Shown here: piece after piece, positions 18,101 to 25,571 of the stretch
Layout: each line of letters opens with the position of its first letter
Position numbering within the stretch: the first letter of the stretch is position 1
NCBI RefSeq assembly: GCF_001544575.2
Contig: NZ_FCNY02000008.1
Coordinates: 333,236 to 397,235 of the forward strand
Direction: 5' to 3'
DNA from: Caballeronia cordobensis
GTDB lineage: Bacteria; Pseudomonadota; Gammaproteobacteria; Burkholderiales; Burkholderiaceae
Length of the DNA stretch: 64,000 nt
Notes under the pieces: model-generated
Told to the model about the DNA's origin: nothing
Databases searched by the model: none
The model's input: the letters and a program-made list of their open reading frames with translations, nothing else
Made by a program: the position numbers and the translations under genes

Positions 18101-18545
18101 GCGCCGCGATCGTCCCGCGCATGGCGGTGATCTCCTGCTCGGTGAAGAACTCGGGCGGCGTGCTGCGGTTGCTGGTGGCGCCGCTGTCGAGCGAGGGCGC
18201 GGGCGGCGGCAGCACGGCGGCCACGCGCGTGCCGGCCGGCACCGTGGCGTCGGCGGCGGCGTTCGCCAGCAGCGTGAAGACGAGCGGCGCGCGCGCCGAC
18301 TGGGCGGGCAGCACGCTCGCGCCGATCTGATCGAGGAATTCCAGTTGCAGGCGCAGCGGCATCGCGTTCAGGCCCGCGGCCTGTATGTCCAGATTGCGCG
18401 CCACGATGCGCAGCAGCGCGCTGCCGGCGTCGTCGTGCGCGGTCCAGCCCGGCAGATAGCCGGCGCGGTGCGCGCTCAGGTCGGCGGCGATGGTGGGCCC
18501 GTCGCGCAGGGCGATACGGGGCGGGCGTGCCGGATAGCTGCTCAT
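15147..18545 (-). CDS. eCIS large baseplate J-like wedge protein (Afp11-like)
   Basis: About 1132 aa. I start at the ATG at 18545, which overlaps the gp25 gene's stop as ATGA; the frame is open 50 codons further, but that sequence is gp25 antisense-frame shadow. The N-terminal ~130 residues (TAHDDAGSALLRIVARNLDI; LEFLDQIGASVLPAQSARAP) and the C-terminal RHRDRAVSMADYECLAM and PLTGGREGRGWQFGQ are typical of baseplate J/gp47 proteins. The central ~700 residues form large beta-rich insertions. It should be the main wedge protein linking hub and sheath. The conserved motif pair is shared with the next gene, so the two are probably distant duplicates that evolved different lengths. Confidence 0.87.
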   Translation of the reverse strand: MSSYPARPPRIALRDGPTIAADLSAHRAGYLPGWTAHDDAGSALLRIVARNLDIQAAGLNAMPLRLQLEFLDQIGASVLPAQSARAPLVFTLLANAAADATVPAGTRVAAVLPPPAPSLDSGATSNRSTPPEFFTEQEITAMRGTIAALYSIDPQADAYADHGASVQSGFTAFASMRQAPHRLYLGHADMFRLAGSAQVDVTIDFADAMNAAAGAPARRPLLLDWEYLSTDGWLPLVLIEDRTERFTRDGRISLSKDAGPDGQSQTLAGHEAYWVRASVSQRIPCARIATGGDGKTARPYGIHPEWTEVTVESSRDLLPGDVVTIDGVTRATVTGTLDAAVLLDLALADIQASDFLVLADALPPLRPEGADQSGSLPMVDVLRARVGYAKNDLVPDSALQDEFRLDLNKDFYPFGTQPERFAAFYVACKEAFPRKGARIELMFTFSQTGGASGTLDVQSEYYNGARWVGLGPNEEYSDNTLGLTQGVAPGGTGLPAAAISFVAPQDWAECEINADQQHWLRLRLASGDYGKPLSLSVEPDPADSSKFIVKSVAPTLKPPIVASLRISYLYFSNPAPLDACLTENDFAFAEHSEDAYWPRSPFAPFEPMSDRAPALHFGFSGQPPAALVSVLAHVIAPAADAAPQPYAWDYWGSRGWTELSVRDTTLGFQQTGLVQFIGAPDMLPRDGLGGPLYRVRARLKTGLASEDYRVQLGGVWLNAVGASQGQAIDRDTMGTSSGQPDQTFVLPAARAPRDASASGAAANTVTEFERALELPANGVPVMAGEVLEVREWAGRGDDWETAVAGVDPARLRFETDAQDTSIKTAVWVRWLAVPHLYASGPGDRHYVVERARGVFRFPGAAGFIPPAGAPIVISYVTGGGIIGNVDAGVIRELHSGVGYVNAVSNPLPASGGAQAENLRAARDRTAQQIRHRDRAVSMADYECLAMSATPEVARVRALPLESPDGRGARGYVGLVLVPASARAQPMPSLELKANVARYLSARMPAGIAGNLQLFAPVYVQVGVHAEVLPSDADEAGRVEARLRERLASFLHPLTGGREGRGWQFGQTVALSDLAALFEETPGVDAVRFLQMMVGQTVYGDTVPVGPDQLIAAGDSQLKLVVPDSTGASYAAA

Positions 18546-18988
18546 GCCGTGCGCCCCTCCTGCAGATAGAACGGATAGACGAGGTTGTAGAAGGTGTTGG
18601 TCGTGCGCACGCGATAGCGCACATCGACGTTCACCATCCCGTTCAGTGGATCGGCGCGCACGTCCACGCCGATGCTGTCGATGCGCGGCTCCCACAGGAT
18701 CAGCGACTGCTCGACGCGGTGCCGGATCAGCGCGGTGGTGTGCATGTTGATCGGCTCGAACAGCAGCGCGCGCAGTCCGGCGCCGAAGTCGGGCCGCATC
18801 ACGCGCTCGCCGGGATCGGTGTCGAGAATGATGCGGATCGCCTGGCGGATGTCTTCTTCGTACTCCGCCATCGCGATGGCGCCGCTCGCGTCGATCGCGA
18901 GCGGGTACGCGAAGCCCCGGCCGAGAAAGGCGCGAGCGTCGGCGCGGTCGAGTGGGTCGAGGGCTTGCGGGCTGGTCACGGTGCTCAT
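18542..18988 (-). CDS. eCIS baseplate gp25/GPW-like protein (Afp9)
   Basis: 148 aa. The ATG at 18988 follows GAGGAG, and the open frame before it is short. The protein has the gp25 signature: an N-terminal lead, EEDIRQAIRIILDTDPGERV, MRPDFGAGLRALLFEPIN, then IRHRVEQSLILWEPRI and a final VRYRV strand. gp25 is the wedge subunit that carries the EPR-like handle (here FEP) used to nucleate sheath polymerisation. It lies directly after PAAR and before the large J-like gene, the standard eCIS order, and shares a four-base overlap with the latter. Confidence 0.93.
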   Translation of the reverse strand: MSTVTSPQALDPLDRADARAFLGRGFAYPLAIDASGAIAMAEYEEDIRQAIRIILDTDPGERVMRPDFGAGLRALLFEPINMHTTALIRHRVEQSLILWEPRIDSIGVDVRADPLNGMVNVDVRYRVRTTNTFYNLVYPFYLQEGRTA

Positions 18989-18998
18989 GAATCGCTCC

Positions 18999-19280
18999 TC
19001 ATCCGCCAATCTGCACGTTGGGTGAACCGGCGACGATGCTCGCGCCGCAGCCGCACAGGTCGCCTTGCCGCGCGGCGGGGCGACCGCCGATCAGGACGCT
19101 GGCGCTGCCTTTGGCGATCGGATTTGGCGGGTGCGGGCCGGCGAGCGGCGGCAGCGCGCAGACATGAACGTCGCCCAGGCAGACGGCCGGCATGCCGTTG
19201 ATGAGCACGCTCGCCACGCCCGGGCCGGTGATCGCGCCGGGATGGCTGGTTGGGGCATAGAGGAAGGCGGCGGCGGGCAT
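18999..19280 (-). CDS. PAAR-domain spike tip (Afp10-like)
   Basis: 93 aa, essentially one PAAR domain. Glycine-turn repeats are seen: GPGVASVLINGMPAVCLGDV, HVCALPPLAG and KGSASVLIGGRPAARQGD, ending CGCGASIVAGSPNVQIG. His and Cys residues (H39, C41, the CGC group) would bind the metal at the apex of the cone. PAAR proteins cap the gpV/VgrG-like spike and sharpen the tube, and can carry effectors. Here there is no extension, so it is a bare tip. It follows the spike gene and precedes gp25. Confidence 0.92.
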   Translation of the reverse strand: MPAAAFLYAPTSHPGAITGPGVASVLINGMPAVCLGDVHVCALPPLAGPHPPNPIAKGSASVLIGGRPAARQGDLCGCGASIVAGSPNVQIGG

Positions 19281-19289
19281 CGCGCGTGC

Positions 19290-19946
19290 TCAGTTGATCT
19301 TCACCACCGAGCCCTGCACCACGCACGCGCCGCTTGCCTTGAGCGTCGCGACGCCCTGGCTCTGCACGGTGAGCGATGCCTTCGCCTTGATCTCGATCAC
19401 CGGCGCATCGAGCGTGAGCCTGGTTTTCGCGGTGATCGTCACGTCGCCGAGCTTGCCGACCGTCACGCTGGCGGTGGGCGTGCTGATCTCGGCCTTGTCG
19501 GCGGCGAGCGTGACCTTGGACAACAGGTTGCTCTTGAGCGTGACCGTCTGGAGCGCGTCGTCGAACTCCAGCTCGTGGCCGAGCGGCGAGCGCACGAGGC
19601 GCCGGGTGACCGCGTCGGTGGGGCTCAGGGAGGGCGGGCGGTCGAGGGTGTTCCACAGCGCGCCAACGACAAAGGGCTCGCGCACGTCGCCATGATTGAA
19701 CGCGACCAGCACCTCGTCGCCGACCATCGGCACAAAGTAGGTGCCGCGCGCCATGCCGGCCATCAGCGTGGCGAGCCGCGCCCACGGCTGATACCCCGGC
19801 AGCCACGGCAGCATGAGCTGCACGCGCGCCTGGCCGGTGCTGTCGACGTTGTTGACCACCGTGCCGATCGCCACGCCGTAGACCTTCTTGTCGGGCGTGA
19901 GCGGCTGAACGTCTTGCAGCAGGCCGAACATCATGTCATTGGGCAT
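19290..19946 (-). CDS. eCIS spike protein, gpV/gp5-like (C-terminal half of Afp8-type)
   Basis: 218 aa. Residues ~20-115 form an OB-fold of the gpV/gp5 kind: YGVAIGTVVNNVDSTGQARV, then VPMVGDEVLVAFNHGDV and PFVVGALWNTLDRPP. The rest consists of short, nearly regular beta repeats (VTLAADKAEISTPTASVTVG, VTITAKTRLTLDAP, LTVQSQGVATLKAS) expected of a trimeric beta-helix needle. It has a strong GAGGGAGAG ribosome site. The hub part (gp27-like) is a separate upstream gene, so the spike is split into two proteins, as in phage P2 (gpD and gpV), rather than fused as in VgrG or Afp8. Confidence 0.9.
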   Translation of the reverse strand: MPNDMMFGLLQDVQPLTPDKKVYGVAIGTVVNNVDSTGQARVQLMLPWLPGYQPWARLATLMAGMARGTYFVPMVGDEVLVAFNHGDVREPFVVGALWNTLDRPPSLSPTDAVTRRLVRSPLGHELEFDDALQTVTLKSNLLSKVTLAADKAEISTPTASVTVGKLGDVTITAKTRLTLDAPVIEIKAKASLTVQSQGVATLKASGACVVQGSVVKIN

Positions 19947-19961
19947 TTGCGCTCTCCCTCT

Positions 19962-21158
19962 TCAAAACGACACGCGCACCGGCACCGCGCCCTGATCGGC
20001 GAGCGGTATCGAGCCGAACCAGATTTCCTTGCGCAGGCCGAACGCGGTGCGAAAGCCGCCGCTGTCGACCGTGTGCGTGACCGAGCTCACGCGATAGAGG
20101 CCACCGAACTCTTCGCCGACGCCTTCGATGCGCAGCACGTCGCCCGCGCGCATGGCCGGCTCGCCCACCACCGTGCCGGACGCGGTGAGGCGTCGGTTCA
20201 GCTTCGGAATCAGCTCCGAGACCAGCTTGCGCGGGATCGACGTCGGCGTGAGCGGCTCGTCGATCAGGTAGTCGCCAGGCTGCATGCCGATCGGCACCAC
20301 GCCGGGGTAGATCGCGAGCGCGAGGCTCATCGTGTCCCAGTTGAAGCCCAGCGTGACCACGAAGGTCATCTTGATCGCGGGCACCCAGACGAAGCCGCCC
20401 ACGGTGAAGATCTGACCCACCGTCGACACGCGCGGCGCGAAGTCGATGAGCGAGCGCCCGTAGCCGTAGGTGAACGTCGGGCGCAGGTTGTCGAGCGAGG
20501 ACGTGAAGCGCAGCAGGTGGCCGCCGAGCGGGCCGCTGTGCTCGACCAGCACGTCCCAGCCGTTCTCGCCTGCGATGCGGTTGAGAAAGTCGTAGTCGCT
20601 CTCGTTCGCCTGCTTGCGGATCACCGCTTGCGCGGAATCGGGATCGGTCACGGCGACGAAGGTGTCCACGCCGCCGAGGATGATCGAGAGCGCCGCGCCG
20701 ACCGGATCGAAGATCGGCAGCAGCAGGTTCTCCAGCGTGACGATGGAGGCCGTGGCGATATCGGGCAGAGGCAGATTGCCCACCGTGGGAACCGGAATCG
20801 CAAACCAGCGCACCTTCTTGCCGTCCCGCATGGTGCGGCGGCGGTCGTGCGCGGTGACGGTGAAGCCCGGCATCGCGCCCGACGGGAAGTTCGCCGCGCG
20901 CGCGACCACCTCGCCGTCGAACACCTGCACGAGCGGGTCGGGCGCATAGCCCAGCCGCAGCGTGAGGCGAGTGCCGAGCCTGAACTCCGGGTCGTCGAGC
21001 CAGCGCAGCCCTTCGTTGGCGAGGGTGACCTCGACTTCATCGAGCCCTTCCATGCCCGTCTGGCAACGCACGCTCTCGATCGCGGCGCGCAAGGCGGCGG
21101 GCACGGGCTGGCCGTTCAGTTGCAGTGCGAATTCGGGAACGAAGCGGGCGCGGTCCAT
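19962..21158 (-). CDS. eCIS hub protein, gpD/gp27-like (N-terminal half of Afp8-type)
   Basis: 398 aa of the late-control-D family. TGMEGLDEVEVTLANEGL near residue 35, LTLRLGYAPD, the FTVTAHDRRRTMRDGKKV loop, QANESDYDFLNRIAGENGWD near residue 185 and a last domain RVSSVTHTVDSGGFRT are all in the usual order. The protein forms the trimeric hub above the spike and contacts the first tube ring. It lies between the LysM adaptor and the spike gene. A few membrane-like glycine/valine-rich stretches (VGGFVWVPAIKMTFVV) are beta strands rather than helices. Confidence 0.92.
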   Translation of the reverse strand: MDRARFVPEFALQLNGQPVPAALRAAIESVRCQTGMEGLDEVEVTLANEGLRWLDDPEFRLGTRLTLRLGYAPDPLVQVFDGEVVARAANFPSGAMPGFTVTAHDRRRTMRDGKKVRWFAIPVPTVGNLPLPDIATASIVTLENLLLPIFDPVGAALSIILGGVDTFVAVTDPDSAQAVIRKQANESDYDFLNRIAGENGWDVLVEHSGPLGGHLLRFTSSLDNLRPTFTYGYGRSLIDFAPRVSTVGQIFTVGGFVWVPAIKMTFVVTLGFNWDTMSLALAIYPGVVPIGMQPGDYLIDEPLTPTSIPRKLVSELIPKLNRRLTASGTVVGEPAMRAGDVLRIEGVGEEFGGLYRVSSVTHTVDSGGFRTAFGLRKEIWFGSIPLADQGAVPVRVSF

Positions 21159-21162
21159 GATG

Positions 21163-21849
21163 TCATGCGTAGACTTTGCCCGTATCGGGATCGCGATAGG
21201 GCAGATTGGGCAGGCGCAGGCGGCTGCCGGCCGGCAGATTGCGCGCGCGCTGCAGGCGGTTCGCCACGGCGATCACGCGCCAGAGCCGCGGGTCGCCGTA
21301 CTCGGCGCCGGCGATCGACGAGAGCGTCTCGCCCTCGATCACGAGATGCCGCTTCGAGTAGTCGCTGGTCTCGCGCTTGACCTCCTTCGCTTCCAGGTCG
21401 ATGTTGCGGTACTCGCTGAAGCTCGCGTTGATCCGCGCGCGCACGGGCGTGCCGTTCGCCAGGAACATCACGAACCGCTGCATGGCCTTGGCGAGCACGC
21501 AGGTGAAGGCGAGCGACCCCCATGTGAAGAGCAGCACCGGCGGCGCATGCGTGCTCGGCTGGATGTTCATGAGGTCGGTCACCTGCCGCACGAGATCGCG
21601 CACGTCGCTTTGCGCGGCGTTCACCACCCGGCTGCCGATCTTGTGCTCCTCGTAGCTGTCGAGGAACAGTTCCATTTCGAGCGTCTGCAGATTGCCGTTG
21701 ACGAATTGCAGGAGCGGCGCGGAGAGGCCGGGCACGGCCGCCTGCGCGTAGTTGTTGTCGCGATTGAGCGTGTACTCCTCCGGATTGAACTGCACCGGAA
21801 TCTGCTGCCCCGTGACGGTGTTGGTGATGATCGCCTTTTCGAGCTGCAT
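21163..21849 (-). CDS. CIS tube-baseplate adaptor with LysM (Afp7-like)
   Basis: 228 aa. An N-terminal CIS tube-adaptor domain begins QLEKAIITNTVTGQQIPVQF and has the family VQFNPEEYTLNRDNNYAQ and the ELFLDSYEEH turn. The C-terminal ~55 residues are a LysM: LVIEGETLSSIAGAEYGD, then RLWRVIAVANRLQRARNLP and AGSRLRLPNLP. The Afp7/gp53-like protein joins the wedge, hub and tube, and the LysM holds subunits in place. GAGGAG precedes the ATG. Its order before gpD matches characterised eCIS clusters. Confidence 0.92.
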   Translation of the reverse strand: MQLEKAIITNTVTGQQIPVQFNPEEYTLNRDNNYAQAAVPGLSAPLLQFVNGNLQTLEMELFLDSYEEHKIGSRVVNAAQSDVRDLVRQVTDLMNIQPSTHAPPVLLFTWGSLAFTCVLAKAMQRFVMFLANGTPVRARINASFSEYRNIDLEAKEVKRETSDYSKRHLVIEGETLSSIAGAEYGDPRLWRVIAVANRLQRARNLPAGSRLRLPNLPYRDPDTGKVYA

Positions 21850-21864
21850 GGCTGGTCTCCTCGT

Positions 21865-22557
21865 CTACAGTCGCCCGTTGCGTTCGCGAAACGACAGCGC
21901 GCGGCGCTCCAGCTCCGAGATGACCCGATGGCTGACCGTGGCCGTGAGGCGCGCAAGCTCCTGCGCAGGCAGACTCCAGGCCGCGCCGGCGGGCGTACCC
22001 GCGGCGCGGGGCGGCTCGCGTCCGGACGCCTGCACGACCGGAACCTTCGCAGGCTCGCGGCGCTTGCTTCCCAGTTCGTGCACGATGGCTGGCTGCGCAA
22101 GCGCCTTGATGACAGGCGGATAGACCCCTTGCGTTTCGGTGCGGCGCAGGATGTGCGGCAGCGTGTGCGCCACGGCTACGCGCAGCTGCGGCACAGGGAC
22201 GATGCGCTCGCGCGGCGCGGCTTCCTGCCGCGTACGCAGATGGAACGTGCGGTGCTCGCTGCTGCGTTCGCGCAAGAGGCTGGCTTCGTGCCGCTCCACC
22301 GTGGGCACGTGCAGGAGCGGCGCAGCCGCGCGAATCAGCACGGCATGCGAATGCGATGCGAGCCGTAGCGAGGCGGCGACGTGGATCGCGAACGACAGAG
22401 CCTGCGGCGCCGCATGCCGTGGCCGCAACACGACGCGCTCGATCCGCGCGAGCGGCGCGGCTACGCGCCTTGCCCCCGCCCGGAGCGACAGGAACCGCCG
22501 GTGACGCGCGAGCGGCGCCACGCAGACACGCGGTATCGAATGGCGTTGCATGCTCAT
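21865..22557 (-). CDS. Highly basic eCIS-locus protein of unknown function
   Basis: About 230 aa. I start at the ATG overlapping the stop of the preceding GpE-like frame (ATGA). The protein is very rich in Arg, Ala, Pro and His, probably unstructured in the middle, and ends ARLTATVSHRVISELERRAL with FRERNGRL. That C-terminal helix pattern (LT..V...V...LDRR....RER.GR) recurs in the gene between the tail chaperone and the LysM protein of many eCIS loci. No enzymatic motif is visible. It may be an assembly or inner-tube cargo factor, judged only from position and charge. Confidence 0.65.
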   Translation of the reverse strand: MSMQRHSIPRVCVAPLARHRRFLSLRAGARRVAAPLARIERVVLRPRHAAPQALSFAIHVAASLRLASHSHAVLIRAAAPLLHVPTVERHEASLLRERSSEHRTFHLRTRQEAAPRERIVPVPQLRVAVAHTLPHILRRTETQGVYPPVIKALAQPAIVHELGSKRREPAKVPVVQASGREPPRAAGTPAGAAWSLPAQELARLTATVSHRVISELERRALSFRERNGRL

Positions 22558-22718
22558 GCCTCGTTGATCCTCTGGTTCAGGGTCGAGATCTGGCTGACCC
22601 AGCGACGGCGGTCGCGGTGCTCGAGTTCCATGATCTGATCGTGCGGCCAATGAAAGTGATACGCGATGAACGCCACCTCCTCGGTCAGTTGATCGAGGGG
22701 GTAGCCGAAAACTCCCCC
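22554..22718 (-). CDS. GpE/DUF6760-like small tail protein, probably made by -1 frameshift
   Basis: A frame of about 54 codons encoding GYPLDQLTEEVAFIAYHFHW, then PHDQIMELEHRDRRRWVSQI and STLNQRINEA before TGA. It resembles the DUF6760 proteins of eCIS loci and phage P2 GpE (IAxxFHW..xx..l...E...WR.). No ATG, GTG or TTG lies in this frame for more than 100 bases upstream of the conserved start, and the only internal ATG (in QIMELEH) is too late. The frame lies -1 to the end of the tail-chaperone gene and overlaps it by 34 bases. I infer a -1 frameshift from that gene, as in P2 E/E' and lambda G/GT, giving a chaperone fused to this domain. Confidence 0.65.
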   Translation of the reverse strand, partial: GGVFGYPLDQLTEEVAFIAYHFHWPHDQIMELEHRDRRRWVSQISTLNQRINEA

Positions 22719-23056
22719 GGCCGCGCGGCTCCCGCGCCCGGCGCCAGCTCGTCGGCGTCGGCGGGTTCGTCGAGACGGTTGATCCGGTTGTAGAGGTTTT
22801 GCAGATACGCGAGGTCGGTGGCGAAGAGTCCCTCGATCACCTTCGGATTGATCGCCGCCACGCCGCCCAGGCGCGTCACCACGCGCGACAGCAGGATCAC
22901 GATCAGGTACGCCTCGTTCCGCTGCACGCGCGGGTCCTTGAGCGGCAGGATTTCATCAGCTGCGGTGGCGCGGCGCATCACACCGTCGCGATGCAGCGTG
23001 CCGTCCTCGTCGAGATAGCCGCAGGGCAGGGTGAACTCAAACTCGGTCTGGAACAT
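22685..23056 (-). CDS. Phage tail assembly chaperone-like protein
   Basis: 123 aa from an ATG with an AAAAGGAG-type site (the frame is open 75 codons upstream, but that part is antisense-type sequence). FEFTLPCGYLDEDGTLHRDG and RATAADEILPLKDPRVQRN are followed by RNEAYLIVILLSRVVTRLG, with the ALAS/E-like INPKVIEGLFATDLAYLQ helix. This matches the short tail assembly proteins encoded after the tube gene in phages and eCIS. It ends 17 codons after the GpE-like domain starts in the -1 frame, the standard arrangement for frameshift extension. Confidence 0.85.
   Translation of the reverse strand: MFQTEFEFTLPCGYLDEDGTLHRDGVMRRATAADEILPLKDPRVQRNEAYLIVILLSRVVTRLGGVAAINPKVIEGLFATDLAYLQNLYNRINRLDEPADADELAPGAGAARPGEFSATPSIN
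22710..22718 (-). other. Candidate slippery run for -1 frameshift
   Basis: The chaperone frame reads CCG GGG GAG TTT TCG here. The run of five G (22714-22718) lets a glycyl-tRNA on GGG slip back one base and read GGA GTT TTC, the GpE-like frame. It is not a perfect X XXY YYZ heptamer, so the exact shift site is uncertain. Confidence 0.4.
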
Positions 23057-23082
23057 GACGACTCCTTTTCCGGTGGACTGCC

Positions 23083-23517
23083 TCAGGCGCGCACGATGCT
23101 TTCGTGCGCGAGTTCCAGCGCTTCGATTGCGACATCGTTCGCTTCGGCGTTGAAGCTGGGCCCGGTCCATTTCGCGGGCCACGCGTTGAAGAAGTTCCAG
23201 CGCGCCTTCTCCTGCCCCTGGCGGTCGAGCAGCACGATGGAGCCGTTCTTGCGCGCGGCGGCCGGGTCTCCTTCCGCCCACTGGCGGTGCCAGGCATAGA
23301 GGTCGAGGTCATCGGACATGCCCCACTTGAGGCTGATGTTCGAGTACTTCACCTGCCCCGGCAGCTTGCGCATCGTGATGTTCTCGCCGCCTTCGCGATG
23401 CTCGATCACGTCGATCGACGAATCGAGCCCGCCGGCCTCGTGAAACGCTGCGCGCACGATGCCGTCGATCTCGACGAGAAAGTTGAAATTGACGTAGGGA
23501 TCTTTGCGGGTTGCCAT
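23083..23517 (-). CDS. eCIS inner tube protein (gp19/Hcp-like, Afp1/Afp5)
   Basis: 144 aa with a GCAAAGGAG site. It has the T4 gp19 family pattern: PYVNFNFLVEIDGIV, the EAGGLDSSIDVIEHREGG strand-turn, KLPGQVKYSNISLKWGM, LDLYAWHRQW and a last beta pair with WNFFNAWPAKWTGPSF. The protein should stack as hexamers to form the conduit. It is the only tube gene in the locus; Afp and PVC have two or more (Afp1, Afp5), so a single protein must serve in both the stack and the initiator ring. Confidence 0.93.
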   Translation of the reverse strand: MATRKDPYVNFNFLVEIDGIVRAAFHEAGGLDSSIDVIEHREGGENITMRKLPGQVKYSNISLKWGMSDDLDLYAWHRQWAEGDPAAARKNGSIVLLDRQGQEKARWNFFNAWPAKWTGPSFNAEANDVAIEALELAHESIVRA

Positions 23518-23547
23518 CGCTGCTCCTTTGCAAGTACGGGCCGTCGA

Positions 23548-25524
23548 TCAGGATTCCGACACGTCTGAGCCGCCGTCCCAGATGCCGATACGCACGATGA
23601 TGAATTCCGCCGGATAGCTGGGCCGCACGCCGATCTCGATATGCAGGCGCCCGAGCTGCTGCTCCGAGAACGGGTTGAGGTCTTCGTCGATGCGCACGTA
23701 AAAGGCCTTGTCCGCCTTCTCGCCGAAGAGGGCGCCTTCGCGCCAGCTGCGCGTGAGAAAGTCGGTGAGCGTGCGCTTGAGCTTCTGCCAGAGCTGCGTG
23801 TTGTTCGGCTCGAACACCGCGCCGCGCAGACCTTCCTGGATCGACTCTTCGAGGTACAGGAAGAGGCGCCGGATGTTCACGTATTGCCAGCTCGGATTGC
23901 CCCCGAAGCCGCTCGCCGTGGTGCGCGCCCCCCATACCGTGGGCCGGCCGCCCGCATAGAAGACGCGGATGACATTGATGCCGTTGGGGTTGAGCCCTTC
24001 CTGTTCGGTGTGCGTGATTGCGCGCTCCACGCCGAGCGCGCCCGAGACCGTGGCCTCCTGGCCCGCGGGCGCCTTGTGCACGCCGCGCGCCTGGTCGGTG
24101 CGCGCGTAGATGCCGGCGACGTGCCCCGACGGCGGCACGTTCAGGGTCTTCACGCCCGCACTGTCGATAACCGTGAGCCAGGGATAGTAGAGCGCGGCAT
24201 AACCCCGGTTCGACGTGAGGCCGGCGCGTTGCGTATCCACGCTGCTGCTGCCGAAGGGCGGCAGGCCGCGCGCCGCATCCAGCACCGCGAATCGGTCGAG
24301 CATCGACTCGCAGTGCCCGAGCAGGGCGCCCTGCACGGCAGCGTCCTGCCGGTCGGGAATGGCCACGATGTTGATGTCGTCGATCGCTTCGAGCAGCGCG
24401 ATCGCCTTCTGGTAGTCAGCCACGGAGAGCGTCGCCGGATTGTCGGCCGCGCCGGCCGGCAGCGCCGTGATGGCGAGCGTCGCAGGCCGGTTGCCCGGCG
24501 CGGGCGTCACGTTGGGCGGGTCGACCGGGGTCACCGTCACGTAGGGATCGGCGGCGTTGACGATGTCCGCGTAGTAGCGCGGATGCTCCGGGTCGATGCC
24601 CAGCCCGTCGTACACCTGCGGGCTCCCGGTGGCGGGCGTGACGGTGAGCTTGAACTCCTGCGACTGCACCGACACGTCGCCGCCGCCCGCGCCGAACACG
24701 AATGCACTCGCGAGGCCACTCCGCACGGTGACGCGATAGGTCGTCAGCGCGCCGCTGATGCGCTCGACGATCACGCTCTTGACGATCGCGATGTCGGTCA
24801 CCGCCGCCGGCGCGGTCTGCTTGAGCAGCAGCACCATGCCCGGCGCGAGGGCCGCGCCGCCTTCCATGCGCAGCGTATCGCTGCCCGCCGCTGGGTCCAT
24901 GAGGCGCAGCGCGCCGGCCGCGTAGTTCTGCGACAGCGGATTGAGCACTTCGAGCGTCGCCCCGCTCACGCGGGCGAGCGTCACGCCATCGTCGGCGGGG
25001 GCCACGCCGGTCCAGGTGAGCCGGTCGCCGGGCCGGAACTTCTCGGCATCGGACGCCGCCGTGAGCGTGATGATCCGCGAGCCGGCGGCGGCACCCGCGA
25101 TGGTTCCGGTCGGGCGGAAAAGCTTGGCCGGCGCATCGACGGCATGGACGTTCGAATCCACCGTGATCGAGAGCGCCGGGCTCGGCACGCCCGCCTGTCG
25201 CGCGCTCACGACGAGCGTGGGCGCCGCTGCGCTGTCCTTGAGCGTGAGCGTGCCGTAAGTCGCGTTGCTCACCCGGGTGACGAAGCAGGTCTTCCCGCCG
25301 TTCTCGTAGAAGCCGCGCACTGCGTACCAGAGATAGAAGCCCGGGACGGGGTCCTTGCCGAACTGGCTCGTGAACTGATCCCAACTCGTCAGGCGGGTGG
25401 GCGTGTTCAAGGGGCCTTCCGTGCACGGCCCGAGCAAGGCCGCGTTGCTGGTCCCCACCCCCGCGATCGGCGCCGCAGGCTCGAACTCTTCGATGTACAC
25501 CTCGGGGGTTGCATAAGTCGCCAT
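23548..25524 (-). CDS. eCIS contractile sheath protein (Afp2-4-like)
   Basis: 658 aa with an AAAGGAG site. The N-terminus ATPEVYIEEFEPAAPIAGVG is the sheath donor-strand signature. The C-terminal ~170 residues carry YVNIRRLFLYLEESIQEGLR, VFEPNNTQLWQKLKRTLTDF and the final AEFIIVRIGIWDGGS strand. It is longer than typical ~350-480-aa sheaths. The extra ~200 residues between about 100 and 330 are beta-rich (TLVVSARQAGVPSPALSI and similar), probably a surface domain on each sheath subunit. There is only one sheath gene, against three in Afp. Confidence 0.93.
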   Translation of the reverse strand: MATYATPEVYIEEFEPAAPIAGVGTSNAALLGPCTEGPLNTPTRLTSWDQFTSQFGKDPVPGFYLWYAVRGFYENGGKTCFVTRVSNATYGTLTLKDSAAAPTLVVSARQAGVPSPALSITVDSNVHAVDAPAKLFRPTGTIAGAAAGSRIITLTAASDAEKFRPGDRLTWTGVAPADDGVTLARVSGATLEVLNPLSQNYAAGALRLMDPAAGSDTLRMEGGAALAPGMVLLLKQTAPAAVTDIAIVKSVIVERISGALTTYRVTVRSGLASAFVFGAGGGDVSVQSQEFKLTVTPATGSPQVYDGLGIDPEHPRYYADIVNAADPYVTVTPVDPPNVTPAPGNRPATLAITALPAGAADNPATLSVADYQKAIALLEAIDDINIVAIPDRQDAAVQGALLGHCESMLDRFAVLDAARGLPPFGSSSVDTQRAGLTSNRGYAALYYPWLTVIDSAGVKTLNVPPSGHVAGIYARTDQARGVHKAPAGQEATVSGALGVERAITHTEQEGLNPNGINVIRVFYAGGRPTVWGARTTASGFGGNPSWQYVNIRRLFLYLEESIQEGLRGAVFEPNNTQLWQKLKRTLTDFLTRSWREGALFGEKADKAFYVRIDEDLNPFSEQQLGRLHIEIGVRPSYPAEFIIVRIGIWDGGSDVSES

Positions 25525-25571
25525 CTGCGTCTCCTTTGCTGGCTGTTCCGGTCAGGCGATAAAACGCATCG

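Noticed and set aside
19065..21380. A 771-aa plus-strand frame across the spike and hub genes
   Set aside because: Antisense shadow of well-recognised gpV, gpD and LysM genes, with no ribosome site and no conserved motif.
22554..22718. An independent start for the GpE-like frame
   Set aside because: I checked codons upstream through the chaperone overlap and found no ATG, GTG or TTG in frame; the only internal ATG would cut the domain.
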